NCBI RefSeq assembly: GCF_002561455.1
Contig: NZ_NTUP01000015.1
Coordinates: 1-53,484 of the forward strand
Reading direction: 5' to 3'
From: Bacillus sp. AFS015802
Lineage (GTDB): Bacteria; Bacillota; Bacilli; Bacillales; Bacillaceae_B
Length of the DNA: 53,484 nt
The number at the start of each line of letters is the position of its first letter. The stretch's first letter is position 1. Made by a program: the position numbers and the translations under genes. Under the pieces are notes generated by a model, which saw nothing but the letters and a program-made list of their open reading frames with translations, was not told the DNA's origin and ran no database searches. Positions 45,351 to 53,484 of the stretch are shown piece after piece.

Positions 45351-46130
45351 TCAATTCAGCATCATGTTCACCACGGCGAAGTATTCTCGTATGATGTAGT
45401 TTGCGGTGATGAGTAAGGGGGATTCACTGCCAAGGCCAGTGCAGTCAAGCCCCAGTTCTTCGCTGATTTTTTCGGCGCGTAAGATATGGTAATCGCTAGT
45501 AACGATGATTACTTTCTTGTTGTGTAGTCCCTCATGTCTCAGAATGGCTTCTGCATTCCGAAGGTTTTCATATGTAGTGGTGGACGTTTTATCATAGTAG
45601 ATTCGATCTTCCCTGATGCCATGCGTTTTTAGGTAAGCCCCCATTGCATCTGCTTCTGGGATAGCCTCTCCAGGACCTTGTCCACCGGAAACGACAACAG
45701 GGACGTTTTCATTGACAGTAAGCAGCTCTCTTCCCTTTTCGAGTCTCTCCCTTAAGGTGTTGGAAAGCTCATGGCCTTTTAAACCGGCTCCGAGTATGAT
45801 GACCGCATCGGGAGCTTCCTCCCTGATATGATGGGATTGAACGGCCGTTTTCAGAAGCAGGCCTTCAACAATACCAAACGAAACAATAAAAAGGAGGAAC
45901 AGCACCCCAATGCTTCGACGGGCTGTTTGAAAACGGGTATCTCCCGTATTCTTATAAGCGATATGTAAAAGGAAAATCAGTATGAGGGTTTGCGCAACAC
46001 CAGCGAAGAACAGTATCCCGAAGGTCACCCCTCCGAAAAGAACGAGTACAGTAAAAATGAAGATGAATAGTAACTCGTACTTGATAATCTTCTGCATCAG
46101 AACCCCATTCGTAAAATAAAAACCCATCAT
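45351..46130 (-). CDS. YdcF/ElyC-family DUF218 protein
   Basis: A 259-residue membrane protein: two N-terminal helices (about 13-55) and a third (about 70-90), followed by a DUF218 domain. AVIILGAGLKGHELSNTLRERL and VVVSGGQGPGEAIPEADAMG (cited as VSGGQGPGE) then TSTTTYENLRNAEAIL are typical. The family is linked to envelope and vancomycin/SanA-like functions; biochemistry unproven. Its start overlaps the nucleotidyltransferase gene stop by four bases (ATGA). Confidence 0.88.
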   Translation of the reverse strand: MMGFYFTNGVLMQKIIKYELLFIFIFTVLVLFGGVTFGILFFAGVAQTLILIFLLHIAYKNTGDTRFQTARRSIGVLFLLFIVSFGIVEGLLLKTAVQSHHIREEAPDAVIILGAGLKGHELSNTLRERLEKGRELLTVNENVPVVVSGGQGPGEAIPEADAMGAYLKTHGIREDRIYYDKTSTTTYENLRNAEAILRHEGLHNKKVIIVTSDYHILRAEKISEELGLDCTGLGSESPLLITANYIIREYFAVVNMMLN

Positions 46131-46750
46131 GCTTCACCTTCAGCGAAATCCCTGGGTACACCTTGAATTTTCACTTTTGGCCATTTTTTATCCCACTCTT
46201 TTTCATGCAGCCTTTTTTCATAAATGGAAGCTAATGCTTCTTTTTCTTTAAAATAGGGAGTCGGTTTAATTTGGAGAGAAAGTAAGTCTTGTATTCCCCA
46301 GGGCGCTGCTAAAATAAGCTCATTTTTCCCGTTTAACGTCAATGCAATGGAGGTAGCCGTTTCAGGGAAACGGGATACAGCATCAATCGTGGAGCTATAC
46401 GGTGCTTCTCCATTTTTTATATGCATCCTAGCCTGGTTTTTCACAGACCAAGGTTCACTCGGTGCCCGATCCTGCAATTTTGCTTCAAGTTGCTTTTCAA
46501 TGCGTTCGTCTATATTCGATCGATCGAAATACACTACATCAATATCCGGCAGATCCGTTTTATTTGAAAACCCATGCAGAGTATCCCATACCTTTGTCCT
46601 TACAAACCCTGCACAAATCCACCAGTCTGGCAGGTGTAAAGTTTGTGCAGTCTCAAGGATTTTCATCATCCAGGGATCTTCTTTCACCAGCTTCAAAATA
46701 TCCTGTTCTGATTGGACCACGGTCTCCTTCACCCCTTTCGCATGCCACAT
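46127..46750 (-). CDS. Nucleotidyltransferase-family protein (DUF925/PF06042-like)
   Basis: A 207-residue cytoplasmic protein with WWICAGFVRTKVWDTLHGF (47-65) and the acidic pair DIDVVYFD (75-82 region), matching the 'AGf.Rn.vWD...g' and 'DiDvvyfD' motifs of the small PF06042 nucleotidyltransferases. The substrate is unknown. ATG 46750 has only a weak site; GTG about ten codons in has AAGGAG but tight spacing. Coupled to the YdcF-like gene by an ATGA overlap. Confidence 0.85.
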   Translation of the reverse strand: MWHAKGVKETVVQSEQDILKLVKEDPWMMKILETAQTLHLPDWWICAGFVRTKVWDTLHGFSNKTDLPDIDVVYFDRSNIDERIEKQLEAKLQDRAPSEPWSVKNQARMHIKNGEAPYSSTIDAVSRFPETATSIALTLNGKNELILAAPWGIQDLLSLQIKPTPYFKEKEALASIYEKRLHEKEWDKKWPKVKIQGVPRDFAEGEA

Positions 46751-46881
46751 AAGAATTGACCCTTAACGTTTTCAGTGATCGAACGTAAATGGTTTTAACT
46801 TATTTTACCATGAAAAAAGGGTGTTCCATGGTTTTTTTCTCCATTCATTCGATCAATGGGTCATGAACATCAAAAAAATAA

Positions 46882-46903
46882 TGCCAGGGAGCTTCCCCTG
46901 ACA
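46882..46903 (-). terminator. Terminator of the 54-residue membrane protein gene
   Basis: TGCCAGGG with CCCTGACA (one mismatch), followed on the minus strand by TTATTTTTTT. Confidence 0.75.
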
Positions 46904-46910
46904 TTTCCAA

Positions 46911-47075
46911 TCATTGTCCGCCTGTAAACCAGCTGCTCGCTTTCACGCGCTCTTCTTCCTGAAGTTGTCTTTCGTTACGATTTCCTGCTTCAAACGTATT
47001 TTGGGAGAATTTACGACGAAGAAGTGCACTCACTATTCCGAATCCAACGGCAATGCCAATAATCCACCATAACAT
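46911..47075 (-). CDS. 54-residue small membrane protein
   Basis: Starts MLWWIIGIAVGFGIVSALLRR, a single membrane helix followed by a charged, Gln/Glu-rich tail (NERQLQEEERVKASS) ending WFTGGQ. GGGAGTG precedes the ATG and a terminator follows 8 bp after the stop, so it is a real, singly transcribed gene. I do not recognise the family. It lies between the nucleotidyltransferase gene and the siderophore operon, 97 bp past the operon's last gene. Confidence 0.75.
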   Translation of the reverse strand: MLWWIIGIAVGFGIVSALLRRKFSQNTFEAGNRNERQLQEEERVKASSWFTGGQ

Positions 47076-47171
47076 ACTCTTCACTCCCTTCCTTGAACAG
47101 TCCTTTTCTATATATACGTATGAAAAGGTGGAAAAGTTTCATTTTTCTAAAATCTCTCCTGTCCGCACCTT

Positions 47172-48368
47172 TTACAGGTAATGAAATTCTGGTTGAGGAT
47201 GTGACAGGAAATCATGATGGGAGATGGTCCATCCATATGCTCCTGCCATTGAGAAGACGACCAAGTCCCCTGCTCTCAATTTTTCTACATAACTCTTTCG
47301 GATCAGCAGGTCATTAGGGGTGCATAGCTCACCGGCGACTGTAACATATTCTCCTCTTACCTCTGGTCTCGGCAATGGTTCATCATACCATTCATCCACG
47401 GGGTAAATGGTATGGGGATGAGTCATTTTCCAGGCTGCGGGCAGCCGTAAGTGATGGGATCCGCCTCTTATCAAGGCAAAGTGCTCACCGTGGTTTTCCT
47501 TAATGTCCATCACTTCTGCCACATAGTATCCGCTGCCACCTACCATATAACGGCCGAGCTCCAATATCAGCTGGATTCCATTCTGTTGAAATAAAGCTTC
47601 CATCTCGTGCAACCCTTTAGTGAACGTTTCCCATTCAAACGGCTGTTCCCGCTCCCCATAGTTTAATCCAATGCCTCCGCCTGCATTTAATATACTGATG
47701 GCAGGGAGTGAAAAGAGAGTCTTCCAGTCCATTACTTTCTCCCTGCAGAATTGTATGAAATCCAGGTGATCACGGGCATTGAGATTATTACTCATGGCAT
47801 GAAAGTGGAAGCCTCTCACTTCAAGATAGGGATAACCTGATAGTCCATTTAATAGAGAGGGAATACGTTCTTCTTCTATTCCAAATTGTGTCGGAACCCC
47901 GGTCATTTTATGAGAGCTTCTTTCGACCTGATAGGTACTGTTTACGCGAATGAGGACTGGCAACTTTTCCCCCGTTACAGACCCTAAGCGGTTCAATCGA
48001 TGCAGGTCCCTTTCGCTTTCAATATTCATCGCATGAAGTTTTCCCTTGGATAGATACTTCAGTTCCCTATCTTTTTTGGCTGGTGCCCCAAAGATAATGG
48101 GCTTGCCGGTGAGATCCATAACCTTGACGAGCTCTCCTTCTGAAGCGGTATCGAATCCATCCACGCATCCTTCCAATGCCAGGATGATGTTCTTATCGGG
48201 ATTTGCTTTGACCGCATAAAACATTGAACAGTAAGAAGGCAATGACTCTCTCAGTTGCCGGGCATGATTTTTTAGGTGCTTTATATCATAGAGATAAGCA
48301 CATATCGGGTCTGCTCCTCTCTTTTTTATAAGAGAAGGAAGATACGAGCTGACGTTTTTAGAAATCAT
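47172..48368 (-). CDS. PLP-dependent decarboxylase of a siderophore operon (LysA/SbnH-like)
   Basis: A 398-residue fold-type III PLP enzyme. FYAVKANPDKNI (50-61) carries the PLP lysine; GFDTASEGEL, HFHAMS, ILNAGGGIGLNYG and ELGRYMVG follow. The RGGSHHLRLPAAW block is typical of the siderophore-pathway decarboxylases SbnH and PvsE, not of biosynthetic LysA. Decarboxylation of an amino-acid-citrate intermediate is likely. Last gene of the operon, with its ribosome site inside the MFS gene end. Confidence 0.85.
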   Translation of the reverse strand: MISKNVSSYLPSLIKKRGADPICAYLYDIKHLKNHARQLRESLPSYCSMFYAVKANPDKNIILALEGCVDGFDTASEGELVKVMDLTGKPIIFGAPAKKDRELKYLSKGKLHAMNIESERDLHRLNRLGSVTGEKLPVLIRVNSTYQVERSSHKMTGVPTQFGIEEERIPSLLNGLSGYPYLEVRGFHFHAMSNNLNARDHLDFIQFCREKVMDWKTLFSLPAISILNAGGGIGLNYGEREQPFEWETFTKGLHEMEALFQQNGIQLILELGRYMVGGSGYYVAEVMDIKENHGEHFALIRGGSHHLRLPAAWKMTHPHTIYPVDEWYDEPLPRPEVRGEYVTVAGELCTPNDLLIRKSYVEKLRAGDLVVFSMAGAYGWTISHHDFLSHPQPEFHYL

Positions 48369-48371
48369 AGA

Positions 48372-49583
48372 TTACTCCTTCCATAAACTTCGATTACTCC
48401 TTACGACGACGATGGTAAAGAGGATGGTTCCGATCCCCATTAAAAGTCCGGCTGTGAAAGCATTGAATGAACTGGCCACCCATCCAATTAAAATGGCCCC
48501 GAGGGGAATATAGCCGCGGTCCATGAGGGCAATGGCCAATACCCTGCCCCGAAATTCATCGGCTACTTTCAATTGAAGGAGGACCCTGCTCATTGTCCGG
48601 TAATATTGACTGGTGAAACCCACGATGAACATGAGTCCGATCGCCGCCCAATAAAATCGGCTCATTAATGTAAAGAAGATCAGGCTTGTCCCAAAGGCAA
48701 GGGAGGAGATAATGAGCCATCTGCCTCCCAGCACCGGCTGCTGGAATGTGAGGAGTCCAGTGGCACCGATCGCACCTAAGGAAGAGACAGACAGCAGGAA
48801 CCCAAAGCCCGCCGGACCAAGCCCCATCAGCTCTTTTGAAAAAATGGGAAGCATGGTCGTATAGGGGAAACCGAAAATCATCGGAGCAATGGCCACAAAC
48901 AGGAGGGCGAGTAATACCGGTTGCCCCTTCAAGTATTGGATGGTCTCATGAAACGACTTCTTCTCCCATTGTCCCCTTTCCTGTATCTTCTGTTGATGGC
49001 CGGAAATAGTCATTAACGAAAATAGGACGATCAGTATTCCAAGCGAGACCCCGAGTATGATTCCGCCGGCAGGAAAATATCCAAGAAGGACACCTGCCAA
49101 CGCAGGACCTATCATTCTCGCAACATTGATAGAAGTGGTTTGAAGGGTTATCGCACTACCAAGCATCCTTCCCGGTACAATATCGGATAACCATGCGTTC
49201 CGGATCGGTACTTCATAGCTCATAAAGACCGAGCGTATGGTTATGGCCATTAATAACAAGAGAAACGATGCTTGTTGGCCGATAATGATCCCGACAGAAA
49301 TGGTGGATAACAACATTCCACCATAAAGAATGAGAAGGGACTGGCGTCTATTATAGTTGTCGGCCACCAATCCTGCTGATACGGAAAATAGAAAAACAGG
49401 AAGAAGTCTGCACGCGTTCACCATCCCCAATGCCACACCTGAACCGGTCCATTCGTACACAACCCAGTTTAGGATGGTCAAATCCATCCAATCCGCAGTG
49501 CGTACGAAGAAACTTCCATATAAGAATCGACGGAAAGGGCGTGACGTCAGTGCAAGCTTCTGTTGTGCTGATTCAATATTCAC
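48372..49583 (-). CDS. MFS transporter, probable siderophore exporter
   Basis: A 403-residue transporter with 12 predicted helices. The loop after TM2, VADNYNRRQSL (about 74-84), holds the MFS motif A equivalent 'D..nRR'. It resembles EntS/MFS_3-type exporters. Start is GTG 49583, overlapping the NIS synthetase stop by GTGA. Location in a siderophore operon makes export of the product the likely role; uptake genes are not in the window. Confidence 0.88.
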   Translation of the reverse strand: MNIESAQQKLALTSRPFRRFLYGSFFVRTADWMDLTILNWVVYEWTGSGVALGMVNACRLLPVFLFSVSAGLVADNYNRRQSLLILYGGMLLSTISVGIIIGQQASFLLLLMAITIRSVFMSYEVPIRNAWLSDIVPGRMLGSAITLQTTSINVARMIGPALAGVLLGYFPAGGIILGVSLGILIVLFSLMTISGHQQKIQERGQWEKKSFHETIQYLKGQPVLLALLFVAIAPMIFGFPYTTMLPIFSKELMGLGPAGFGFLLSVSSLGAIGATGLLTFQQPVLGGRWLIISSLAFGTSLIFFTLMSRFYWAAIGLMFIVGFTSQYYRTMSRVLLQLKVADEFRGRVLAIALMDRGYIPLGAILIGWVASSFNAFTAGLLMGIGTILFTIVVVRSNRSLWKE

Positions 49584-51568
49584 GTCCTTTCAGCTTCAGT
49601 TCCGAGTGGATTTTCAACATAATGATATAGATAACCATCAGAAGGACTCATCCTCATTTTGGTCAACGCTTTATGCTTCACTTTTTTCTGATATAAAAAC
49701 CGTCGATCTTCTTCCACGTTTATCGGTACGTCCGGATATAGGCAAGTGAATGTCTCTTCGCAAGCCTCCCGGACCAATGTCCAGAATACTCCTTCATACA
49801 CTCCCGAAGCTTCAACGAGAAGACGGATGATTTCCCCGAAATGACTCTGGAACACCGTATAATGCGCTTTGGAGTACATCTCTTCTTTCGTTTCGGTCAT
49901 GGTGATACTCCCTGGATAAAAGGTCGGAAACAGATGCTGCTCCTCTAGTCGATTCCTGTATATTCTCGCTCCCCCCCAATCCCTGAAGTAAAATCGTACC
50001 GGTTGCCCATTTTTGAAGACAGGGACACTATTCTGCAGATGTCCTTCCAGTGCAATTCCATACTTGGTTAAAAGGGTGAGGAAGCCTGGTAACGTGATAG
50101 ATAAATAGTCTTTAAAGAAAGATTGGGCTCCTCTTTGCCGGGTCAGTTTGTTATAAGCACAATATTCATCAAGAAGCTCAGCAAGGATCGTTTGTTCCGA
50201 AAAAGGGGATGCTGCATAAAGACTGCTTCCGGTAATCATCAACTCATCCTCTTCCAGCTCGTCTTCCGGATTGTCTCTTATGACCACCGTCAGATTTCTT
50301 CTTTGTTCATCATGGTTTGAAATGAACGAGTATCCTGCAACTTCATTCATGGGAAGAAATTGCGCTAACTTTGGTTCTTGTCTTAGCACTTCATCCACCA
50401 TTTTTGTAAAAACAGTGCTGTTTAAAGCGGTTTGACTGGAAATCGATCTCACCGTGGATGTCATTTGACTGTTGACGGCCAGTTTCACGAATCTTCTTGA
50501 ATAGCCATCTGGCAGAACCGTTCGAAAAGAAGAAGTAGCACAACACCCGACAGAAACCGATTCAACCGGTAGGATGATCCCTTTTTTTATTTCAGTAGAA
50601 TAAATGGGATATAGCGTATGCTTGTATTGCCATTCGTGAATAGGCAAAATCTGGTATTCTTCTGGGTCCTTTCCGTTATTTTTCATGAACTCATGGTAGG
50701 CCGGTATGATTTCTTTAAATGTTTTTTCTATCAATGTTGGTTCTGATTCGGTTTTCTCCACCCATTCTTTCCGGACAGCCACAAAGCAAATCTCAAAGTT
50801 TTGTCGGAATTCAGGTGAATACCTGGCCACCTCCTCAGCATTCATGCCGGTTTTGGTTTTAGACCCGGGATGCAGATGGTGCCCCTCTACGCACAGCTGT
50901 TCAAAAAAGGTGAGGGAACTCCACATCGGTTCTTCTTCCTTCCTGTGTTTAATGTAATCAAAGGTGGATCGGTAAGGAATTTTACCTGCGCTTTCCTTTA
51001 TCTTTTTCGTCCAGTGATAATGTGCGGCATAACTTAGTGATTGATTAGCCGTACCATTTTCAAGTTCTTTCATCAATCCCTTTCCTTTTTCTTCAAGTCC
51101 TAAAAGGGAGATCAGCTCGCCGGCAGTCTTTATTTTCCGATGAGAGTCATGGGTAATACACAATAGATTTCCTTCAATAGTGACCCGCTGAAAGGCAAGT
51201 TCATCTTTTATTGGAAAAAGAATCATATACTCACCGAAGGATTTCATTCTGTAAGAAATCCCCTCATTCAACTCCACGGTTTGAAGCTGATGGAGGAGCG
51301 GTTCCCATTGTTTGTATACTTTCAATAAGCTTGTGACATAGACTGAACCGATTTTCTTCAATTGAACTGAATCGGAATACAGAGAGTTCACGTCTTCTCT
51401 TAGAAGGGAGGCAGCTAGTTTATTCAATATGGTCTGTCGCCCCCTTTCGATATTCTCTTTATAAAATGGAATCATAGGGGGGTGATTTTCACTCAAATAG
51501 CCCAGGCATTTCACTTCATCATCCAGCAGCTGCCCTTCTGTCAATGGATGGTTCGTATTAAGTCTCAT
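49580..51568 (-). CDS. IucA/IucC-family NIS siderophore synthetase (second)
   Basis: A 662-residue NRPS-independent siderophore synthetase that forms amide or ester bonds between a carboxylic acid and an amine or alcohol using ATP. Key blocks: FFEQLCVEGHHLHPGSKTKTG (cited as GHHLHPGSKTKTG, about 230-242), PIHEWQYKHTL, SSFRTVLPDG and the FhuF-like C-terminal helical part with ALEGHLQNSVPVF. The start lies 2 bp after the stop of the first synthetase. The exact type (A, B or C) is not decided by eye. Confidence 0.92.
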   Translation of the reverse strand: MRLNTNHPLTEGQLLDDEVKCLGYLSENHPPMIPFYKENIERGRQTILNKLAASLLREDVNSLYSDSVQLKKIGSVYVTSLLKVYKQWEPLLHQLQTVELNEGISYRMKSFGEYMILFPIKDELAFQRVTIEGNLLCITHDSHRKIKTAGELISLLGLEEKGKGLMKELENGTANQSLSYAAHYHWTKKIKESAGKIPYRSTFDYIKHRKEEEPMWSSLTFFEQLCVEGHHLHPGSKTKTGMNAEEVARYSPEFRQNFEICFVAVRKEWVEKTESEPTLIEKTFKEIIPAYHEFMKNNGKDPEEYQILPIHEWQYKHTLYPIYSTEIKKGIILPVESVSVGCCATSSFRTVLPDGYSRRFVKLAVNSQMTSTVRSISSQTALNSTVFTKMVDEVLRQEPKLAQFLPMNEVAGYSFISNHDEQRRNLTVVIRDNPEDELEEDELMITGSSLYAASPFSEQTILAELLDEYCAYNKLTRQRGAQSFFKDYLSITLPGFLTLLTKYGIALEGHLQNSVPVFKNGQPVRFYFRDWGGARIYRNRLEEQHLFPTFYPGSITMTETKEEMYSKAHYTVFQSHFGEIIRLLVEASGVYEGVFWTLVREACEETFTCLYPDVPINVEEDRRFLYQKKVKHKALTKMRMSPSDGYLYHYVENPLGTEAERT

Positions 51569-51570
51569 GG

Positions 51571-53445
51571 CTATTCTCCTTTCCCCGCTGTTAATGGATT
51601 GGGTGCTGAAACATATACATTTTCCGTGAAAGAATCAGATAATCTCATGTTGATCAGGGACTTTAAATAAGTTGATCGACCGAAAACGAATTGTTCAAAA
51701 TGGGACACATCCCTTTTGTGGGGCTTTTCACTTTCCAATCTTTCGATCGTGCCTCCAACAACATTTGAAACCTGTCTCCAAAGGAGGGCCTCCTGAAGTC
51801 CGAATTCTTTTGTTACTCTCACAATGATTTCTCCTAAATGATTATGAAGGACTGCGTGTGAGAACATATGATATAGATCAACCGGTTCTGAAGTGAGAAT
51901 ATTCGTTTCGTTGCAGATCCTCCCTCTTTCCACAAAGGCAGGGAGGCGTTTCTCCAATATCCGGATGCCTCCGTTGTCCCGAATCAGTAACTTTCGTGGA
52001 CTGCCCTGCTCAAAAACAATGAGTGCGTTTTGAAGATGGGCTTCCAGACTGATTCCATATTTCACGATTAAAGCAATGAGCCCGGGAACGAGCGTATTTG
52101 CGTACTGTTGGATAAAATCGACTGCCGCGGTTTCGATGGAAATCCCTTTATGTGTAGACCAGTCTTCGATCAATTCTTTTGCGAGAAGCTTTCCGGAAAT
52201 GGGTGAGACATTTATAAGAGCGGCTCCGGGAACTGCAATTTCACCTCTGATCAGTTTCATTTCAGGGTTTTCCCTCACCAACGCGGATAAGTTTTTCTCC
52301 AGATGGATGCTTGCATTTTTTCGTTGAGAAAAATAATGTCCCCCACCACATTCTGATAAAAAATAGATTCTTTTGTTGATCTCTTTGTCATGATCCCAGA
52401 TGTCATTCAATATTTCCGAGATGACTGGACCGTTCCAGACGGATGTCGGTGAAACGATTCTCTTGGCACTGGTCATTTGGACATTTAACGCCGTCTTCAA
52501 ATGATGATGCTTTCGAGAATCCGGTGCCAGGGAGCGGAATGAAATGAGTGGACGGTATGGAATGACTGCATCGACCGGAATCAGCAATTGCTGTTTCATT
52601 TCTTCCTGATAATATTGCTTCACCGTATGATCGAACTGCCAAGGATGGACAGGGATGATTTCGTACTCCTCGATGTTCCTCCTTAATAGGGTGAATTGTT
52701 GCTTCATGGCTGTTGCCACCTCCGGGTATTCATTCAACAGGATGTCTGTCATGGAGGGTCCGCCGGCGATTTTCGTGAAGACCGAAATGCTTTTATGGAT
52801 GGCCAGGGGGATGATGGAAACCTCCCTTCCCCATTCGGGAGCGTACGATATGACTTCCTCCCTGGATAAACCAAGCCTTGTCTTCGAACAGGGGTGTAGG
52901 GTGTGACCTTCAATGACGGATTGTTCCAAGAAGGCCAATGGGCTGAATGAAGGCTCAAGAGATCGATTGTGCAAGTATTCAAATGTCCCTTCTCCTGTGT
53001 AATGGTCCTTTCTTAAGGTTTCTGCAGTTAAAGCCAAGGAATCATTTTCTACACTGTTCTCAAGTTCTTTTATGAAGAGTTGGAATTGATGTGATCGGGA
53101 TGTCCGTCCCTCTAATAACTCCTTCATAAACTGTGTAGGGGTTTCGATTGGTAAGGTCGTATTCCCTTTTGTAATGGTGATGGGTCCTCCTATATCCAGG
53201 TGGCCCAACATATAGGTATTTTCAATAGGGATGGTGATCTTAGAATTTTCAACCGGAGTTATGTAAATGAATTTTTTCTTATCCCCAGTCATTCCATGCG
53301 TATATTCAATAAGTTCTTCCCGAATAATGGCTTGTATTAATTTATGTAGGATGCGTCTTTGTGAAAGCTGCCCTTTTTCTTTGACTAAATCCTCAACATT
53401 TGTGGACTCTTTGGGTAATGAATGGTAACTATAAACTCTGCTCAT
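51571..53445 (-). CDS. IucA/IucC-family NIS siderophore synthetase (first)
   Basis: A 624-residue NIS synthetase, first gene of the operon. Typical blocks: SVIEGHTLHPCSKTRLGLS (cited as GHTLHPCSKTRLG, about 170-182), PVHPWQFDHTV, SFRSLAPDSRK and LEAHLQNALIVFE. The start is ATG 53445 with AGGAGGAAT upstream, 21 bp downstream of a Fur box. Together with the second synthetase it probably joins two amines or carboxylates to a citrate-like core. A near-copy of the shared motif (one mismatch) lies in it at 53100-53110. Confidence 0.92.
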   Translation of the reverse strand: MSRVYSYHSLPKESTNVEDLVKEKGQLSQRRILHKLIQAIIREELIEYTHGMTGDKKKFIYITPVENSKITIPIENTYMLGHLDIGGPITITKGNTTLPIETPTQFMKELLEGRTSRSHQFQLFIKELENSVENDSLALTAETLRKDHYTGEGTFEYLHNRSLEPSFSPLAFLEQSVIEGHTLHPCSKTRLGLSREEVISYAPEWGREVSIIPLAIHKSISVFTKIAGGPSMTDILLNEYPEVATAMKQQFTLLRRNIEEYEIIPVHPWQFDHTVKQYYQEEMKQQLLIPVDAVIPYRPLISFRSLAPDSRKHHHLKTALNVQMTSAKRIVSPTSVWNGPVISEILNDIWDHDKEINKRIYFLSECGGGHYFSQRKNASIHLEKNLSALVRENPEMKLIRGEIAVPGAALINVSPISGKLLAKELIEDWSTHKGISIETAAVDFIQQYANTLVPGLIALIVKYGISLEAHLQNALIVFEQGSPRKLLIRDNGGIRILEKRLPAFVERGRICNETNILTSEPVDLYHMFSHAVLHNHLGEIIVRVTKEFGLQEALLWRQVSNVVGGTIERLESEKPHKRDVSHFEQFVFGRSTYLKSLINMRLSDSFTENVYVSAPNPLTAGKGE

Positions 53446-53466
53446 CGTGTGTATTCCTCCTATTAA

Positions 53467-53481
53467 TGAGAATCATTTTCA
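53467..53481 (-). promoter_or_regulatory. Fur box of the siderophore operon
   Basis: TGAGAAT-C-ATTTTCA, a 7-1-7 inverted repeat, matching TGATAAT-N-ATTATCA with two mismatches, 21 bp upstream of the first synthetase ATG. The promoter itself extends past the window edge. Confidence 0.8.
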
Positions 53482-53484
53482 ATT

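Overview
The window looks like chromosomal DNA of a spore-forming, low-to-mid GC member of the Bacillaceae. It carries sspP, a YjcZ-type small protein, candidate sigma-G and sigma-K promoters, a glpPFKD cluster in Bacillus order, CcpA- and Fur-type operators, and G-rich ribosome binding sites. I see no rRNA, tRNA, CRISPR array, prophage or transposase gene. A marine Rossellomorea/Bacillus-like species is a guess only.

Layout. 1-4.1 kb is a selenium island: selA, an Hsp20-like gene, a SelW-like Rdx selenoprotein read through an in-frame UGA, and selD, itself read through a UGA in its active-site motif. Both UGAs are followed by a perfect hairpin with the same GUU triloop, so simple ORF calling loses the first gene and truncates the second. 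selB and selC are not in the window. 4.1-9 kb: an Upf1-like helicase, a globin-coupled chemoreceptor, a lytic transglycosylase and a YjcZ peptide. 9-16 kb: a BCCT transporter, two LysM/3D wall proteins, a zinc ribbon, a second globin-coupled receptor and a methionine aminopeptidase. 16-26 kb: a frameshifted DUF2254 gene, cidAB, a DJ-1/PfpI protein, topB, a lipoprotein, an M24 peptidase, a holin-like type I toxin peptide, DUF4064, Nudix and SDR genes. 27-32.2 kb: glpPFKD, with a perfect cre over the glpF -35 box and leader terminators before glpF and glpD. 32-46.8 kb is housekeeping and accessory: DUF805, a DeoR regulator, M29 peptidase, HIT, acetyltransferases, a beta-lactamase-fold hydrolase, an alpha/beta hydrolase, an S66 carboxypeptidase, DacA, a SET protein, a CorC-type membrane protein, MerR, DUF4306, a YdcF-like protein and a nucleotidyltransferase. 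47-53.5 kb is a Fur-boxed NRPS-independent siderophore operon: two IucA/IucC synthetases, an MFS exporter and a PLP decarboxylase, tightly coupled.

Two signals cut across gene boundaries. The first is selenocysteine recoding. The second is an 11-mer, GGGACGGACCT, that occurs 16 times exactly: twelve copies form six intergenic inverted pairs, and four are single copies inside the coding sequences of selA, glpD, glpK and the M29 peptidase in different reading frames. By chance about 0.03 copies would be expected. It behaves like a REP/REPIN family or an uptake-signal-like motif.
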